A DNA stretch of 64,000 nucleotides from Sphingomonadaceae bacterium 3R27C6 (GCA_005503215.1 SCNS01000011.1:62001-126000); one strand, 5' to 3'; counted from the first letter of the stretch, positions 45,379 through 54,769 are shown. The notes: generated by a model from the sequence alone, not told the origin. A program made the numbers and translations.

Positions 45379-46419
45379 TCACTGCAGCATTCTGACCAGG
45401 AAGCTGCTCATCTCGTCGATGAAGATTTCCGCGTCGCCCGGGCGGCTGCCGATCGTCACGCCCTTGCGTACGAAACCGCCCGATACTGCGTAGCCGGTAA
45501 AGTCCGCCGGTCGCAGCGCCGGGTCGGGCTTGCCGGTGCGCAGGTCATAATAGACGCCCGTGTCATCCATATAGACGGTGGGGAAGGTCGTGGAGGTTAC
45601 CGCTTCGGGAATGCGCGTTGGCGGTACGTCGGCGCGGTCGAAGGCGTGCAAGGCGCCGGCGACGATCCGCATCGACGCATCCTGTCCCGCGACGATCATG
45701 GCGTGCACCGCATTCTGACATTGCTGGACCGAGACCCAATCATCGCGGTCACCCTGCAGAACGAGGAGCGAGGCGCCATCGGCGAGCCGCGCGTTCCGGA
45801 ACTGGGTGCCGCACCAGGGATAGCCGGCGACGACCGCGCGCAGGCCCTTGCCCTTGCCGAGGATTGCTTCGGAAAAGGGTTTGGCGGCCGCCATCATCAC
45901 GGCGGTGCCGCCGCGGCTGCCGCCGAGTGCGCCGATCCGCGCCGGGTCGATATCGTCGCGGGTCCGCAAATATCGGACCGCGGCGAGCACGTCATAGGCG
46001 CTCGCGGGCCAGGTCAGACGGCCTTGGTCGGCGATCGTGTCGGCGATGCCGCGCCCGCGGAACGGATCGATCAGCAGGACGGCGAGCCCCTTCGATATCA
46101 GCGCCGACGCCTCGGCCAGATGGTGCGTGCCGAGGTTGCCGCTTCCCGGCACCATGATGACGGCGGCAACGGGACCTGAGCGCCCGGTCGGCAGGAACAA
46201 TTGGGCGTTGAGCTGAACCGCGGGGCCGGCATCGCCGCGCATCGCGGGCCCCCAGTCGGCGGGCGAGCGGCTCTCGAAGGTCACGATCTGGCCATGAACG
46301 CCGTTGGCGAGCGAAACCGGCGTGGCGGCGAAGTTTGCGCTGCTGACCGGCGGCGAAGCTGCGGCGGATGCGGTCGGAAGGGCCGCCAGTATCAATCCGA
46401 AAATGGCTGCTCTGATCAT
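45379..46419 (-). CDS. secreted alpha/beta hydrolase (dienelactone hydrolase-like)
   Basis: The 346-aa protein starts MIRAAIFGLILAALPTASAA, a signal peptide; GAGGAAG lies upstream. The serine hydrolase fold has VIMVPGSGNLGTHHLAEA, the nucleophile Ser in GALGGSRGGTAV, a candidate Asp in LVLQGDRDDWVS and His in VAGALHAFD. It is the first gene right of the tRNA fragment and converges with nothing. Ester or lactone cleavage in the periplasm is likely; substrate unknown. Confidence 0.88.
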   Translation of the reverse strand: MIRAAIFGLILAALPTASAAASPPVSSANFAATPVSLANGVHGQIVTFESRSPADWGPAMRGDAGPAVQLNAQLFLPTGRSGPVAAVIMVPGSGNLGTHHLAEASALISKGLAVLLIDPFRGRGIADTIADQGRLTWPASAYDVLAAVRYLRTRDDIDPARIGALGGSRGGTAVMMAAAKPFSEAILGKGKGLRAVVAGYPWCGTQFRNARLADGASLLVLQGDRDDWVSVQQCQNAVHAMIVAGQDASMRIVAGALHAFDRADVPPTRIPEAVTSTTFPTVYMDDTGVYYDLRTGKPDPALRPADFTGYAVSGGFVRKGVTIGSRPGDAEIFIDEMSSFLVRMLQ

Positions 46420-46509
46420 CGCGTGGGCTTCCTCTCCGTCTCGTTGTGACGGATCGGTAGCAGCGAAGCCGCGCCGCATATGTCATCCGGGGAACAATTG
46501 CCCGCGGGG

Positions 46510-47208
46510 TCACCCCTCGCGGGCGAAAAGGTCGAGCGCGTCGGGGTCGATCACGGTGATCCGGCCATAGCCGAGCTCGATCAGGCCCCGCGCGGCAAAA
46601 TCGCGCAGGATTTCGTTGATCCGCGGGCGCGTCGCGACGACCGACATCGCGAGTTCCTCCTGGCTGATATTGCGCAGCGGCGCGATCGGTCCGACGGGAT
46701 ATTCAAAGGGCGATCGGCCAAGGTCGCCGAGCCGCGCCGCGACTCGCTGCGCCAGCGGCCGGCCGACATCGTCGACGATATAGCGTCCGAGCTTGCGGCG
46801 GATGACAAGTTCGGGCGCCAGCAACAGTCGAAAGCTGGCCACGTCGCGTTCGAAAATCCGGGTCACGTCGGCCGGGCGAAGCGAAAAGACCTGCGTTTTC
46901 TCGCGCGCGATCGCCGAATAGGCGTGCGGCAGACCGTCGATGCAGCTGAGGAAACCGGTCCAGTCGCCCGGCCGGGTGATTCCCAGCGTGACGGCATTGC
47001 CATCGGCCGAGAGTCCGATGACGTGGAGAATGCCACTGACAAGGCCATGCAGCCCGCTCGGCTCTTCTTCCTCTTCATAGAGATATTTTCCGGATTCGAT
47101 CGTGCGGAGGGCTCCGGTTTCGAGCATTTCAGCGCGAATATCGCTGGGAAGCGCGCGGAACCAGGGGCCGGCTCCCAATGCCGCTTCCAACTTATCACGC
47201 GCGATCAT
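46510..47208 (-). CDS. Crp/Fnr-family transcriptional regulator
   Basis: The 232-aa protein starts MIARDKLEAALGAGPWFRAL. The cyclic-nucleotide-like sensor (about 20-135) has ESGKYLYEEEEEPSGLHGLVSGILHVIG and ITRPGDWTGFLS. The C-terminal HTH (about 150-232) has RNISQEELAMSVVATRPRINEILRDFAARGLIELGYG. It has no FNR cysteine set at the N-terminus. It is divergent from the TonB receptor at 47350 and probably controls it. An inverted repeat touches its own start codon. Confidence 0.93.
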   Translation of the reverse strand: MIARDKLEAALGAGPWFRALPSDIRAEMLETGALRTIESGKYLYEEEEEPSGLHGLVSGILHVIGLSADGNAVTLGITRPGDWTGFLSCIDGLPHAYSAIAREKTQVFSLRPADVTRIFERDVASFRLLLAPELVIRRKLGRYIVDDVGRPLAQRVAARLGDLGRSPFEYPVGPIAPLRNISQEELAMSVVATRPRINEILRDFAARGLIELGYGRITVIDPDALDLFAREG

Positions 47209-47230
47209 TCTCAAAATGTCTCCCTGAGAA
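47208..47230. promoter_or_regulatory. inverted repeat upstream of the Crp/Fnr gene
   Basis: TTCTCA-N11-TGAGAA begins at the crp start codon and lies in the 141-bp divergent promoter shared with the TonB receptor. It is a candidate autoregulatory site. The spacing differs from the canonical N6 of Crp. Confidence 0.45.
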
Positions 47231-47349
47231 CAGTCATCCGGCAGCGACCATGCCAGAGTCCGCTTTGATGCGCGGACCCGGCGGGTTCGAAGCATGGAAG
47301 ATCAATGAAGCCGGCGCAAGCAAGCCGCCGGCGCATGGGAGGGAAAATA

Positions 47350-50313
47350 ATGCGTTCATTCGGCCGGTTCGCCATCATTCTGGCGACGGGAGCGTCGTCG
47401 CTCGCCATCAGTCACGCCGTGGGGGCCCAGCAGGCGGAGCCGTCGGCCGCCGACACGGCGGCGACCGAAGACGTCGGCGTGGGCGACATTGTGGTGACCG
47501 CGCAGCGCCGGTCCGAAAGCATCCAGAACGTCCCGATCGCAATCACCGCCTTCGACGCGGAGGCGCTCGAAAAGCAGCAGATCCGCTCGACGTCGGACCT
47601 GCAATTGTCGATCCCGAGCGTCACCTTCACCAAGAGCAATTTCGCCAGCTCGAACTTCACCATTCGCGGCATCGGCGATGCGGCGATCGCGACGAGCGGC
47701 GATACGTCGATCGGCATCGCCATCAACGAAATGCCGCTGGTGACGACGCGGCTTTTCGAAACCGATTATTTCGACCTCGAGCGTGTCGAGGTGCTGCGTG
47801 GGCCGCAGGGCACTTTGTTCGGCCGCAACGCGACGGGCGGGGTGATCAACTTCGTCACCGCCAAGCCCGACCTTTCGGGCATCGCGGCGTCGGCGGTGCT
47901 GCAATATGCCAATTACGATACGCGCCGCGCCGAAGCGATGTTCAATCTGCCGCTGACCGACACGCTGGGCGTTCGCGTCGCGGGCACCTATCTGAAGCGC
48001 GACGGCTATACCGACAATCTCTATGCCGGGAACAAGATCGACGGCCGCGATCAATATGCGGTCCGCGGCACGCTGCGCTGGCAACCGACCCCCGACACGA
48101 CGCTCGATCTGATGGGCTATTATTTCAAGGAAGATTCGAACCGGTCGCGCATCCAGAAGCAGCTCTGCCACCGCGATCCGACCGGGGTTCTGGGCTGTCT
48201 GCCCGATCGCCTCGCCAACGAAACGCTCAATAACAACGCGGCGCTCGGCACGACGCTGGCGTCGCGCGAGTTTTTCCGCATCGTCAGCGGCAGTCCCGCG
48301 ATCGCGGGCGTAGGGCTCGGCAGCGTTTACGGACCCGACAGCTTTGCGGGCGTGGCCAATCCGGCGGACCTGCGCACCGTCAACATCGATTTCGAACCGA
48401 CCTATGTCGCCGACGAGGTCCAGCTGATGGGCAAGCTGGTGCACGGTTTCGGCCCGGTGACGCTGAACCTGACGGGCGGCTACACGCGCAACAAAGTTGA
48501 TTCGCGGACTGATTATAATCTGGCGGTCCAAAACCCGCTCGCGACAGGGCCGGGATCGGGTATCTTTGCGCTCCGCAATTTCCCGACGCCGCTCTTCGCC
48601 AATGCCGTGTCGCGCCTCTTCCGGGGCAACGAATTGTGCGTGTCCGAGGTCGATCGCACCTATACGGGCTACATCAACGGCAAGATCAACCGCTGCTCGG
48701 CGCAGGGCGCGGAATATGACAATTCGCGCGCGGCGAACCGGCAATATTCGGTCGAGGCGCATCTCGATTCCGACTTCGACGGCCCGTTGAACTTCCTGCT
48801 CGGCGGCATCTATGTCGATAACAAGGCCGACGTCGATTATTTCGTCGCCTCGTCGGGGCTCGACTATGCCACCGCCGTTATCGGTGCGCTCCAGACGGGC
48901 GGGGCAGGGGCAACCGCATCGCCCTTCGCGAGCGTGGAGACCAATCTCTATCGCCTGAAATCCTATGGCCTGTTCGGTGAAGCTTATTATGACATCACCG
49001 ACGAGCTGAAGCTGACCGGCGGGCTGCGCTATTCGCACGACAAGAAATTTGTCCGCGACCGCGCGATGCTTTTCAATTTCACCATCCCCTATGGCACCGC
49101 CGACGCCTTTGCCGCGCCGAACGCGGCGAACTTCGACGCCGATGCCAGCCGCCCCGGCAAGCAGGCCTTCCGCGAGACCGACGCAAGCTTTGGCAAGGTT
49201 ACCGGCCGCGTCGTGCTCGACTGGACGCCGGAGACGAGCTTCAGTGACAAGACGCTCGTCTATGCCTCCTATTCGCGCGGTTATAAATCGGGCGGGATCA
49301 ATCCCGCTTTCGATCCGAGCGTGGTCACGGCGCCCGCGCTCTACCGGCCCGAGATGTTGAACGCCTTCGAAATCGGGACGAAGAACACCTTCCTTGGCGG
49401 CCAGTTCCGCGCCAACCTGTCGGCCTTCTACTATGACTATAAGGGCCTGCAGATCAGCCGGCTCGTCGCCCGGTCGGTGTTCAACGACAATGTCGACGCC
49501 AAAGTCTATGGCGTCGAGGGCGAATTCGTGATGGCGCCGACCCGTTCGCTGCAATTCAACGTCAACGCGAGCTATCTGCATACCGAAGTCGCCAAGTTGC
49601 AGCTGATCGATCCGCGCGATCCCAGCGGCGGACGCCCGGACTCGGTGCTCATCAAGGATCTGGCCGGCGGCGCAAACTGCGTGGTCGCGCCCAAGACTGC
49701 TGGCAATGCCGCGCTCGCCAATGCTTTTGTCACCGCAGTGAACGCGGGGCTGGGGCTGCGCGCGCCGACGCCGGTCCCCGGCACCGCGACGACGGGCGCC
49801 TTCTCGATGTGCGCCGCGCTGGCGGCGGCGGCTGCCAATCCGTCGGCGGCATTGAGCGCGCTGCTCGGCCAGGGGCCGGGGCCGCTGCCGATCCAGCTCG
49901 ACCCCAACGTCGCGACGGCCAAGCTGATCGACGGCATCCCCGTCGACCTCACCGGGAACCAGCTTCCCAATTCGCCGAAATACAAGGTCTCGTTGGGTGC
50001 ACAATATACGGCCGACATCGGCAACAAGGGCATGAACGCGGTGTTCCGCATCGACTATGCGTTGACCGGCACCGCCTATTCGCGCGTCTTCAACCGCGCG
50101 ATCGACCGGGTGCCGACCTATGACATCGTCAATGCACAGGTCCAGCTCAACGGCGTGGACGATCGCTGGTTCGCGCGGGCGTTCGTGCAGAACCTGTTCG
50201 ACAATGACGCGGTTACCGGCCAGTTTGTCGCCGACGCCTCGTCGGGGCTGTTCACGAACATCTTCACGCTCGAGCCGCGCCGCTACGGCATTGCGCTGGG
50301 GTTCAGATACTGA
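47350..50313 (+). CDS. large TonB-dependent receptor
   Basis: The 987-aa receptor starts MRSFGRFAIILATGASSLAI with a signal peptide ending near GAQQA; GGGAGGG precedes ATG 47350. The plug has DIVVTAQRRSESIQNVPIAITAFDAEAL, FTIRGIGDAAIATSGDTSIGIAINEMP and RVEVLRGPQGTLFGRNATGGV. The barrel ends RRYGIALGFRY. Cys-containing extracellular loops (QKQLCHRDPTGVLGC, NELCVSEVDRT, NRCSAQGAEY) make it longer than the 750-aa receptors nearby. The downstream esterase starts 8 nt after its stop. Ligand unknown. Confidence 0.95.
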   Translation: MRSFGRFAIILATGASSLAISHAVGAQQAEPSAADTAATEDVGVGDIVVTAQRRSESIQNVPIAITAFDAEALEKQQIRSTSDLQLSIPSVTFTKSNFASSNFTIRGIGDAAIATSGDTSIGIAINEMPLVTTRLFETDYFDLERVEVLRGPQGTLFGRNATGGVINFVTAKPDLSGIAASAVLQYANYDTRRAEAMFNLPLTDTLGVRVAGTYLKRDGYTDNLYAGNKIDGRDQYAVRGTLRWQPTPDTTLDLMGYYFKEDSNRSRIQKQLCHRDPTGVLGCLPDRLANETLNNNAALGTTLASREFFRIVSGSPAIAGVGLGSVYGPDSFAGVANPADLRTVNIDFEPTYVADEVQLMGKLVHGFGPVTLNLTGGYTRNKVDSRTDYNLAVQNPLATGPGSGIFALRNFPTPLFANAVSRLFRGNELCVSEVDRTYTGYINGKINRCSAQGAEYDNSRAANRQYSVEAHLDSDFDGPLNFLLGGIYVDNKADVDYFVASSGLDYATAVIGALQTGGAGATASPFASVETNLYRLKSYGLFGEAYYDITDELKLTGGLRYSHDKKFVRDRAMLFNFTIPYGTADAFAAPNAANFDADASRPGKQAFRETDASFGKVTGRVVLDWTPETSFSDKTLVYASYSRGYKSGGINPAFDPSVVTAPALYRPEMLNAFEIGTKNTFLGGQFRANLSAFYYDYKGLQISRLVARSVFNDNVDAKVYGVEGEFVMAPTRSLQFNVNASYLHTEVAKLQLIDPRDPSGGRPDSVLIKDLAGGANCVVAPKTAGNAALANAFVTAVNAGLGLRAPTPVPGTATTGAFSMCAALAAAAANPSAALSALLGQGPGPLPIQLDPNVATAKLIDGIPVDLTGNQLPNSPKYKVSLGAQYTADIGNKGMNAVFRIDYALTGTAYSRVFNRAIDRVPTYDIVNAQVQLNGVDDRWFARAFVQNLFDNDAVTGQFVADASSGLFTNIFTLEPRRYGIALGFRY

Positions 50314-50321
50314 GGATCGCA

Positions 50322-51296
50322 ATGCCCAGGACTCCCGAAACGGTATCGGCGCTGTGGCAGGCTTTTTATGCCGCGGCGCCCGATCCCGCCCAGACGCCGA
50401 TGACCCCCGCCCCCGACGACCTCGCGGGCTGGGCGCGCGCGCAGCAGGTGATCGACGCGCCGCAGTTGCCGGTCGTCGAGGCGGCGCTCAGGGGCTTCGC
50501 CGGTCGTGTGTTCGACGCGGAGATCGGCGGCGTCCCGGTGATCGAAGTACACCCGGCGAACGCGAAACCGGCGCGCGGTGCGATCGTCTATGTCCACGGC
50601 GGTGCCTACACGCTGTTCAGCGCCAGTGCGCGGCTGATGTCGGTCCTGCCGATCGTCGAGCGCACGGGAATGCAGGTCATCGCGGTCGACTATACGCTGG
50701 CACCGCAGGCGCGATGGCCGGTGGCGCTCGATCAGATCGTTTCGGTGTTCGACGGAATCTATAAGAACAAGCGGGGACCCGTCGCGCTCTACGGCGATTC
50801 CGCCGGTGGCGGGCTGGCGGCCGCGGCGACGTTGCGGATGCGCGAACGGGGAGTGAAGCTTCCCGAGGCGCTCGCGCTCTGGTCGCCATGGTCGGACATC
50901 GGCGAGGTGGGCGACAGCTATGCGACGCTGGCCGAGGCCGACGCGAGCTATCGCTACGACCGCCATTTGGCCAATGCCGCGCTCGCTTATGCCGACCACG
51001 ACCAGCACCGCAATCCGCTCGTGTCGCCGGTCTACGGCGATTTCACGGCGGGCTTTCCGCCGACGCTGATCCAGGGCGGCACGCGCGAGATATTTCTCAG
51101 CAATTTCGTGCGCCTCTATCGCGCGCTCGTTGATGCGAAGCAGCCGGCGATCCTCGATCTCTACGAAGGCATGCCGCACGTCTTTCAGGCTTATCCGGCG
51201 CAGGCGGGCAGTCCCGAAAGCCGCGCCGCGCTCGACGCGACAGCGGCGTTTCTTGCCGACCATCTCAAACGGGCGGCGACGAAGCGCCGGACCTGA
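50322..51296 (+). CDS. HSL-family alpha/beta hydrolase (esterase)
   Basis: The 324-aa cytoplasmic enzyme has the HSL oxyanion motif VYVHGGAYTLFS (HGGAY at 92-96), nucleophile Ser160 in LYGDSAGGGLA and a late His in EGMPHVFQAYP. Family members hydrolyse short-chain esters. It lies 8 nt after the TonB receptor gene, so they form an operon. The receptor likely supplies an ester substrate, which the enzyme cuts after uptake. Confidence 0.93.
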   Translation: MPRTPETVSALWQAFYAAAPDPAQTPMTPAPDDLAGWARAQQVIDAPQLPVVEAALRGFAGRVFDAEIGGVPVIEVHPANAKPARGAIVYVHGGAYTLFSASARLMSVLPIVERTGMQVIAVDYTLAPQARWPVALDQIVSVFDGIYKNKRGPVALYGDSAGGGLAAAATLRMRERGVKLPEALALWSPWSDIGEVGDSYATLAEADASYRYDRHLANAALAYADHDQHRNPLVSPVYGDFTAGFPPTLIQGGTREIFLSNFVRLYRALVDAKQPAILDLYEGMPHVFQAYPAQAGSPESRAALDATAAFLADHLKRAATKRRT

Positions 51297-51401
51297 TCAG
51301 TTGGGCACTTCAGGAGCGTGGGACATTCGCCTCGCGCTCCTGACTTTTTCCGTTCCGGCGCGGTGCCGGGGCGTGCCGAGCGACAGAAGAAAGCCATACA
51401 C

Positions 51402-52382
51402 ATGACCACAACCTCCTTCGCCGTCGCGTCGGCCATTTTTCCGGAGACCGCGATCGACGACCGCGACGGTCTCGTCGGACCGTGGCGTGCCCCGAGGCAG
51501 ATGCTCGCCGACCAGTCCTATGACGATCACACGTCGATCCACGACGACGCGACCGCTCAAAAGCTCGGCTTCAAGGGCGGCACGATCGAGGGGGCGACCC
51601 ATTTCAGCCAGTTCGTCCCACTTGCGGTCGCCGCGTGGGGGCCGCGCTGGCTCGAAACCGGCTGTATCTCGGCGCATTATCGCGCGCCGGTCTATGAGGG
51701 CGAAGAGGTGCGCGCGCATATGGCTCGCGTCGCACCTGGGCAGGCTATCGCCGAAATCTGGATGGAAAAGGCCGACGGCACCGAGGTACTGCGCGGCACT
51801 TGCTCGATCGGGCCCGACCATCCCGAAAGCGCGCTCGACAAGCGCCTTGCATCGCTGGCCTCTATCGACGAGCCTGTCATTCTCGAAGGGATCGAAATAA
51901 GGACCACGACGTCGCGCCGGACGGTATCGATGGGCTTTGACCAGCATATGGGACACCTCTATCCCTTCACCCTCCGACAAAAGCTCGACGTCATCACCGA
52001 GCCTTCGCCCTGCTATACGGAAGCGCCAGCGGGATCGCCCCACGGGCGCGCAATCATCCCCTTTGAAATGATGAGCGTCCTCCTCAATCATGCGTGGGGG
52101 GAAGGCGAATCCTTCTATCGCCGCGGGCCGGTCGTTGGCCTGTTTGCCGATCAGGAAATACGGCTCCACGACGGCCCGCTTTTCGTCGGCGACACCTATG
52201 AAATCGATCGCGAGGTCGTCGCGATCAGCGGCAGCCGGCGGACGGAAAGCCTGTGGATCAAGACCCGGGTCTTCCACCCGAAAGGGGATCGGCCGATCGC
52301 AACAATGCTGCTCAATCAGGCGATCATGAAGGACAGCTATCAGGATTATGCGAGCGAACGTGCGCAGCTCTATGGCGATTAG
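51402..52382 (+). CDS. double hot-dog (MaoC-like) protein
   Basis: The 326-aa protein starts MTTTSFAVASAIFPETAIDD. Two hot-dog repeats are suggested: AQKLGFKGGTIEGATHFSQF with CISAHYRAPVYEGEEVRAHM, and VGLFADQEIRLHDGPLFVGDTYEIDREVVAISGSRRTES. This is the layout of MaoC-type dehydratases or thioesterases, but the canonical Asp/His hydratase pair is not clear to me. It is 105 nt downstream of the esterase in the same direction. A role in processing an acyl-CoA is inference. Confidence 0.85.
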   Translation: MTTTSFAVASAIFPETAIDDRDGLVGPWRAPRQMLADQSYDDHTSIHDDATAQKLGFKGGTIEGATHFSQFVPLAVAAWGPRWLETGCISAHYRAPVYEGEEVRAHMARVAPGQAIAEIWMEKADGTEVLRGTCSIGPDHPESALDKRLASLASIDEPVILEGIEIRTTTSRRTVSMGFDQHMGHLYPFTLRQKLDVITEPSPCYTEAPAGSPHGRAIIPFEMMSVLLNHAWGEGESFYRRGPVVGLFADQEIRLHDGPLFVGDTYEIDREVVAISGSRRTESLWIKTRVFHPKGDRPIATMLLNQAIMKDSYQDYASERAQLYGD

Positions 52383-52476
52383 GCCAACACGTCTTTCATA
52401 GGAAAATCTTGCGGGCAGCACATGAGCCCGCTCTTGATCGCCCGCTGCTGAACAAGGGACCGACTGCTGGCAGCCA

Positions 52477-53355
52477 TCACTCGACCGCGATACGGCGGGC
52501 AGCCGGCGCCTGCGGATATGCGCCGGGGATGTCGGCATCCATATCCTTGTTCTCGGGAAAGATCGGCCACAACAATTGCTGGCCGAGCGTGGCCGGCGGC
52601 AAATTCTCCACGCCATAGCTTTCGGGATAGCTGCGCGTGATCTTCGCGGTGCCGAACAGGACGTCCCAGAAGAAAAGCAGGTTCCCGAAATTGCCTTTGT
52701 AATGAACCGCTGGGTCGCTGAGATGACGCCCATGATGTGCGTGATGCGTCGCGGGCGTGCTGATCGTGCGCTCGACAAGCCACATCAGCGGTGACAACGC
52801 CCTGATCCGATAGAGCGGCGCATCCCACGCCACATCGCTGTGGGCGCCGATGATCACGAGCATCTTGACGACGATATAGCCGGCGTAAAACCATCCGAGG
52901 CCGAGATAGACGAGGACGCCGGCAAACCAGATGCTCGGCATCAGCGCATAATAGATGATGTTGTTCCGGTAGACGAGCCGGACGCTCATGTAGCGGGCAT
53001 TATGGTGCGCGCGGTGGAGGTTGTAGAGCCACGCGAAGCTGTGGCTCGCGCGGTGCCACCAATATTGCATCATATCCTCGAAGATGAGGAAGAGCGCGAG
53101 CGCCGCGAGGAAAGGAAGCGAGCCGAGCGCGCCTTCATATTGAGGGAAGAAGCGATGTCCCAAGGCTCCAACGATCAACAGGATCGTCGGCTGCGTGACA
53201 GCGAGCAGGACGATGGTGCTCACCGCCTCCAATATGCCGTCGTGCCGCGTTTGCTCGTCCTTCGAGAACAAGCGGGTCCAGGCAAGTTCGAGAAGCCCGA
53301 ATGCCAGATAGATGCCGAGCACGATAAGGCTCGATTGTGCCGTGGTCAGATGCAT
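52477..53355 (-). CDS. membrane fatty acid hydroxylase / sterol desaturase family protein
   Basis: The 292-aa di-iron protein has hydrophobic helices (11-30, 42-66, 78-98, 140-170) and the histidine clusters HRASH (101-105), HRAHH (114-118), HSD (172-174) and THHAHHGR (203-210) that bind two irons. The family oxidises C-H bonds of lipids or sterols (C5-sterol desaturase, ERG3-like). It is divergent from a Crp/Fnr gene. The steroid operon is 43 kb away, so a link is only a suggestion. Confidence 0.93.
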   Translation of the reverse strand: MHLTTAQSSLIVLGIYLAFGLLELAWTRLFSKDEQTRHDGILEAVSTIVLLAVTQPTILLIVGALGHRFFPQYEGALGSLPFLAALALFLIFEDMMQYWWHRASHSFAWLYNLHRAHHNARYMSVRLVYRNNIIYYALMPSIWFAGVLVYLGLGWFYAGYIVVKMLVIIGAHSDVAWDAPLYRIRALSPLMWLVERTISTPATHHAHHGRHLSDPAVHYKGNFGNLLFFWDVLFGTAKITRSYPESYGVENLPPATLGQQLLWPIFPENKDMDADIPGAYPQAPAARRIAVE

Positions 53356-53430
53356 CGCCGTCTCCCGATCGGCAGGCGATCGATTGCCGCTTGCCATTTC
53401 GACCCCGATGCCACAGCACCGCATCCAGAA

Positions 53431-54096
53431 ATGCAAAGAAGTTATCATTTTGCGATGGCCGAGCGATCACGGCTTTCCGCGCGCGAGCTCGCGCAATTGG
53501 CTGCGCGCGCAAGAGTCCAGCATTTTGCTGGCGGCCGGTTCATCCAGCACCAGGGCGATCCGGGCGATGCCTTCTGGGCGGTCGTCGATGGTCATGTCAC
53601 GATCGGCCGCCATTCCGAAGACGGGGTCTTCACTCACTTCGCGGTTCTCGCCGCAGGCGACCTGTTCGGCGAGCTTGCCTTCTTCACCGGCGTGCCGAGG
53701 CAGGTCGACGCGATCGCGCATGGCAGCGCGAGCATGATCGCCATCGATCGTCCCTTGCTGCGTCAGCTGATGGCCGCGGATGTCGGATGGGCCGAATTGC
53801 TGCTGCGGAGCCTGTCGCGGCAGCTCGCGAGTGCGCTCGACACCATCGACGCCGACCGGCGATTGAGCGCGACCGAGCGGCTCGCAAATCTGCTTGTCAC
53901 CATGGCGCGGAGCGATGCCGGCCGCGATACGGTTCGCGCGACGCAGCAGCAGCTCGCCGACCTGCTCGGTGTCTCGCGCGTGACGCTGGGCGCCGCACTG
54001 GCCGAACTGGCGAAGCAAAATCAAGTCCGGCGGCACTATGGCTATATCCGACTGCTCGGTTTCCTTGCCGAGCGCGCAGCCCGTCTCGATCCGTAG
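53431..54096 (+). CDS. Crp/Fnr-family transcriptional regulator, second
   Basis: The 221-aa protein starts MQRSYHFAMAERSRLSAREL; an alternative ATG at 53455 would place a GCAAA-N11-TTTGC dyad (53433-53453) just upstream. Neither has a good ribosome site. The sensor domain has GGRFIQHQGDPGDAFWAVVDGHVTIG and FGELAFFTGVPRQVDAIAHG, and the HTH has TQQQLADLLGVSRVTLGAALAEL. The frame is open to 52840 but that extension is antisense to the desaturase gene. It is divergent from that gene and may regulate it. Confidence 0.9.
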   Translation: MQRSYHFAMAERSRLSARELAQLAARARVQHFAGGRFIQHQGDPGDAFWAVVDGHVTIGRHSEDGVFTHFAVLAAGDLFGELAFFTGVPRQVDAIAHGSASMIAIDRPLLRQLMAADVGWAELLLRSLSRQLASALDTIDADRRLSATERLANLLVTMARSDAGRDTVRATQQQLADLLGVSRVTLGAALAELAKQNQVRRHYGYIRLLGFLAERAARLDP

Positions 54097-54127
54097 CAGG
54101 CCGCGCGAGTTCAGCAATTTCGGGGGA

Positions 54128-54313
54128 GACTCGAATCTTTCCGAACGTAACACCGTCAAGCTTCTGGAACCCGTTCTGACGGCGCTTGGCGTCCGCTTCT
54201 GGCGGCTCGAAACCGAGGGGGACCTTGCCGGCGTGGCTGAAGCTTTTTCCTATGCCGATAAGGAGCGCCGCTCTGCGGTCCTGATCGTCGGCGCGCCCAC
54301 GGGCTGGAACTGA
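54128..54313 (+). pseudogene. C-terminal remnant of a ThDP decarboxylase alpha subunit
   Basis: Only about 61 codons remain, with no start: NTVKLLEPVLTALGVRFWRLETEGDLAGVAEAF and then VLIVGAPTGWN and stop. This resembles the C-terminus of the alpha subunit of sulfopyruvate/phosphonopyruvate decarboxylase-like enzymes. The beta-subunit remnant follows 11 nt later. The N-terminal part is lost, presumably by deletion ending near the Crp gene. Confidence 0.65.
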
Positions 54314-54324
54314 AGGGGCGCGAC

Positions 54325-54765
54325 ATGGACATCAACGAAGCCTGCCGCATCATCGAGGGCGCCCGCGGCGACGCCATATTGGTCGCGACGATGGGCGCGA
54401 TGACAGCGTTCGACCAGCTCGGCGCGGCACAGCCGCGCATTAATTCGGTTCCACTGATGGGCGGCGCCGCGAGCCTGCTGATGCAGCTCGGCGGCCTCGC
54501 CACGGTCGCCGAACGGCAGCCGCGCAATTTCCATCATTTCGTGATCCGCAACGGGACGCAGTTTTCGGGCTTCTCGAACCTCGCGACGCCCGCCGAAGAG
54601 ATCGTCGATTTCGCGGCGATGGCGAAAGCAGCGGGCTATCGCCGCGCGTCCAGTTTCGCGGACGCGGCCGCGTTTTGCGCTAGTACCGAACCGCTCTTGT
54701 CGGTCCGCAGAAAATCCAGGCACTTTTTGGCACACCGGTGTGACTACGGAACGAATGGGCGGTAG
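54325..54765 (+). pseudogene. ThDP decarboxylase beta subunit with internal deletion and altered C-terminus
   Basis: The frame MDINEACRIIEGARGDAILV matches beta subunits of sulfopyruvate/phosphonopyruvate decarboxylase-like enzymes. In the family, VPLMGGAASL is followed by about 20 residues and the ThDP motif GDGxLLM. Here SVPLMGGAASLLMQLGGL joins the two directly, so the GDG motif that binds Mg-ThDP is missing. The C-terminus (LLSVRRKSRHFLAHRC) no longer looks like the family. The enzyme cannot be active as read. A CACACCGGTGTG palindrome lies at 54731-54742 in the disturbed end. Confidence 0.65.
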
Positions 54766-54769
54766 GTCG

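Noticed and set aside
45132..45395. 87-aa open frame beside the tRNA fragment
   Set aside because: No similarity or ribosome site, atypical composition, and it overlaps the hydrolase 3' end.
47356..50322. 988-codon open frame antisense to the TonB receptor
   Set aside because: Shadow of a GC-rich gene; sense strand has full TonB receptor motifs.
52840..53430. N-terminal extension of the second Crp/Fnr gene
   Set aside because: It is antisense to the sterol desaturase gene and lacks Crp similarity.
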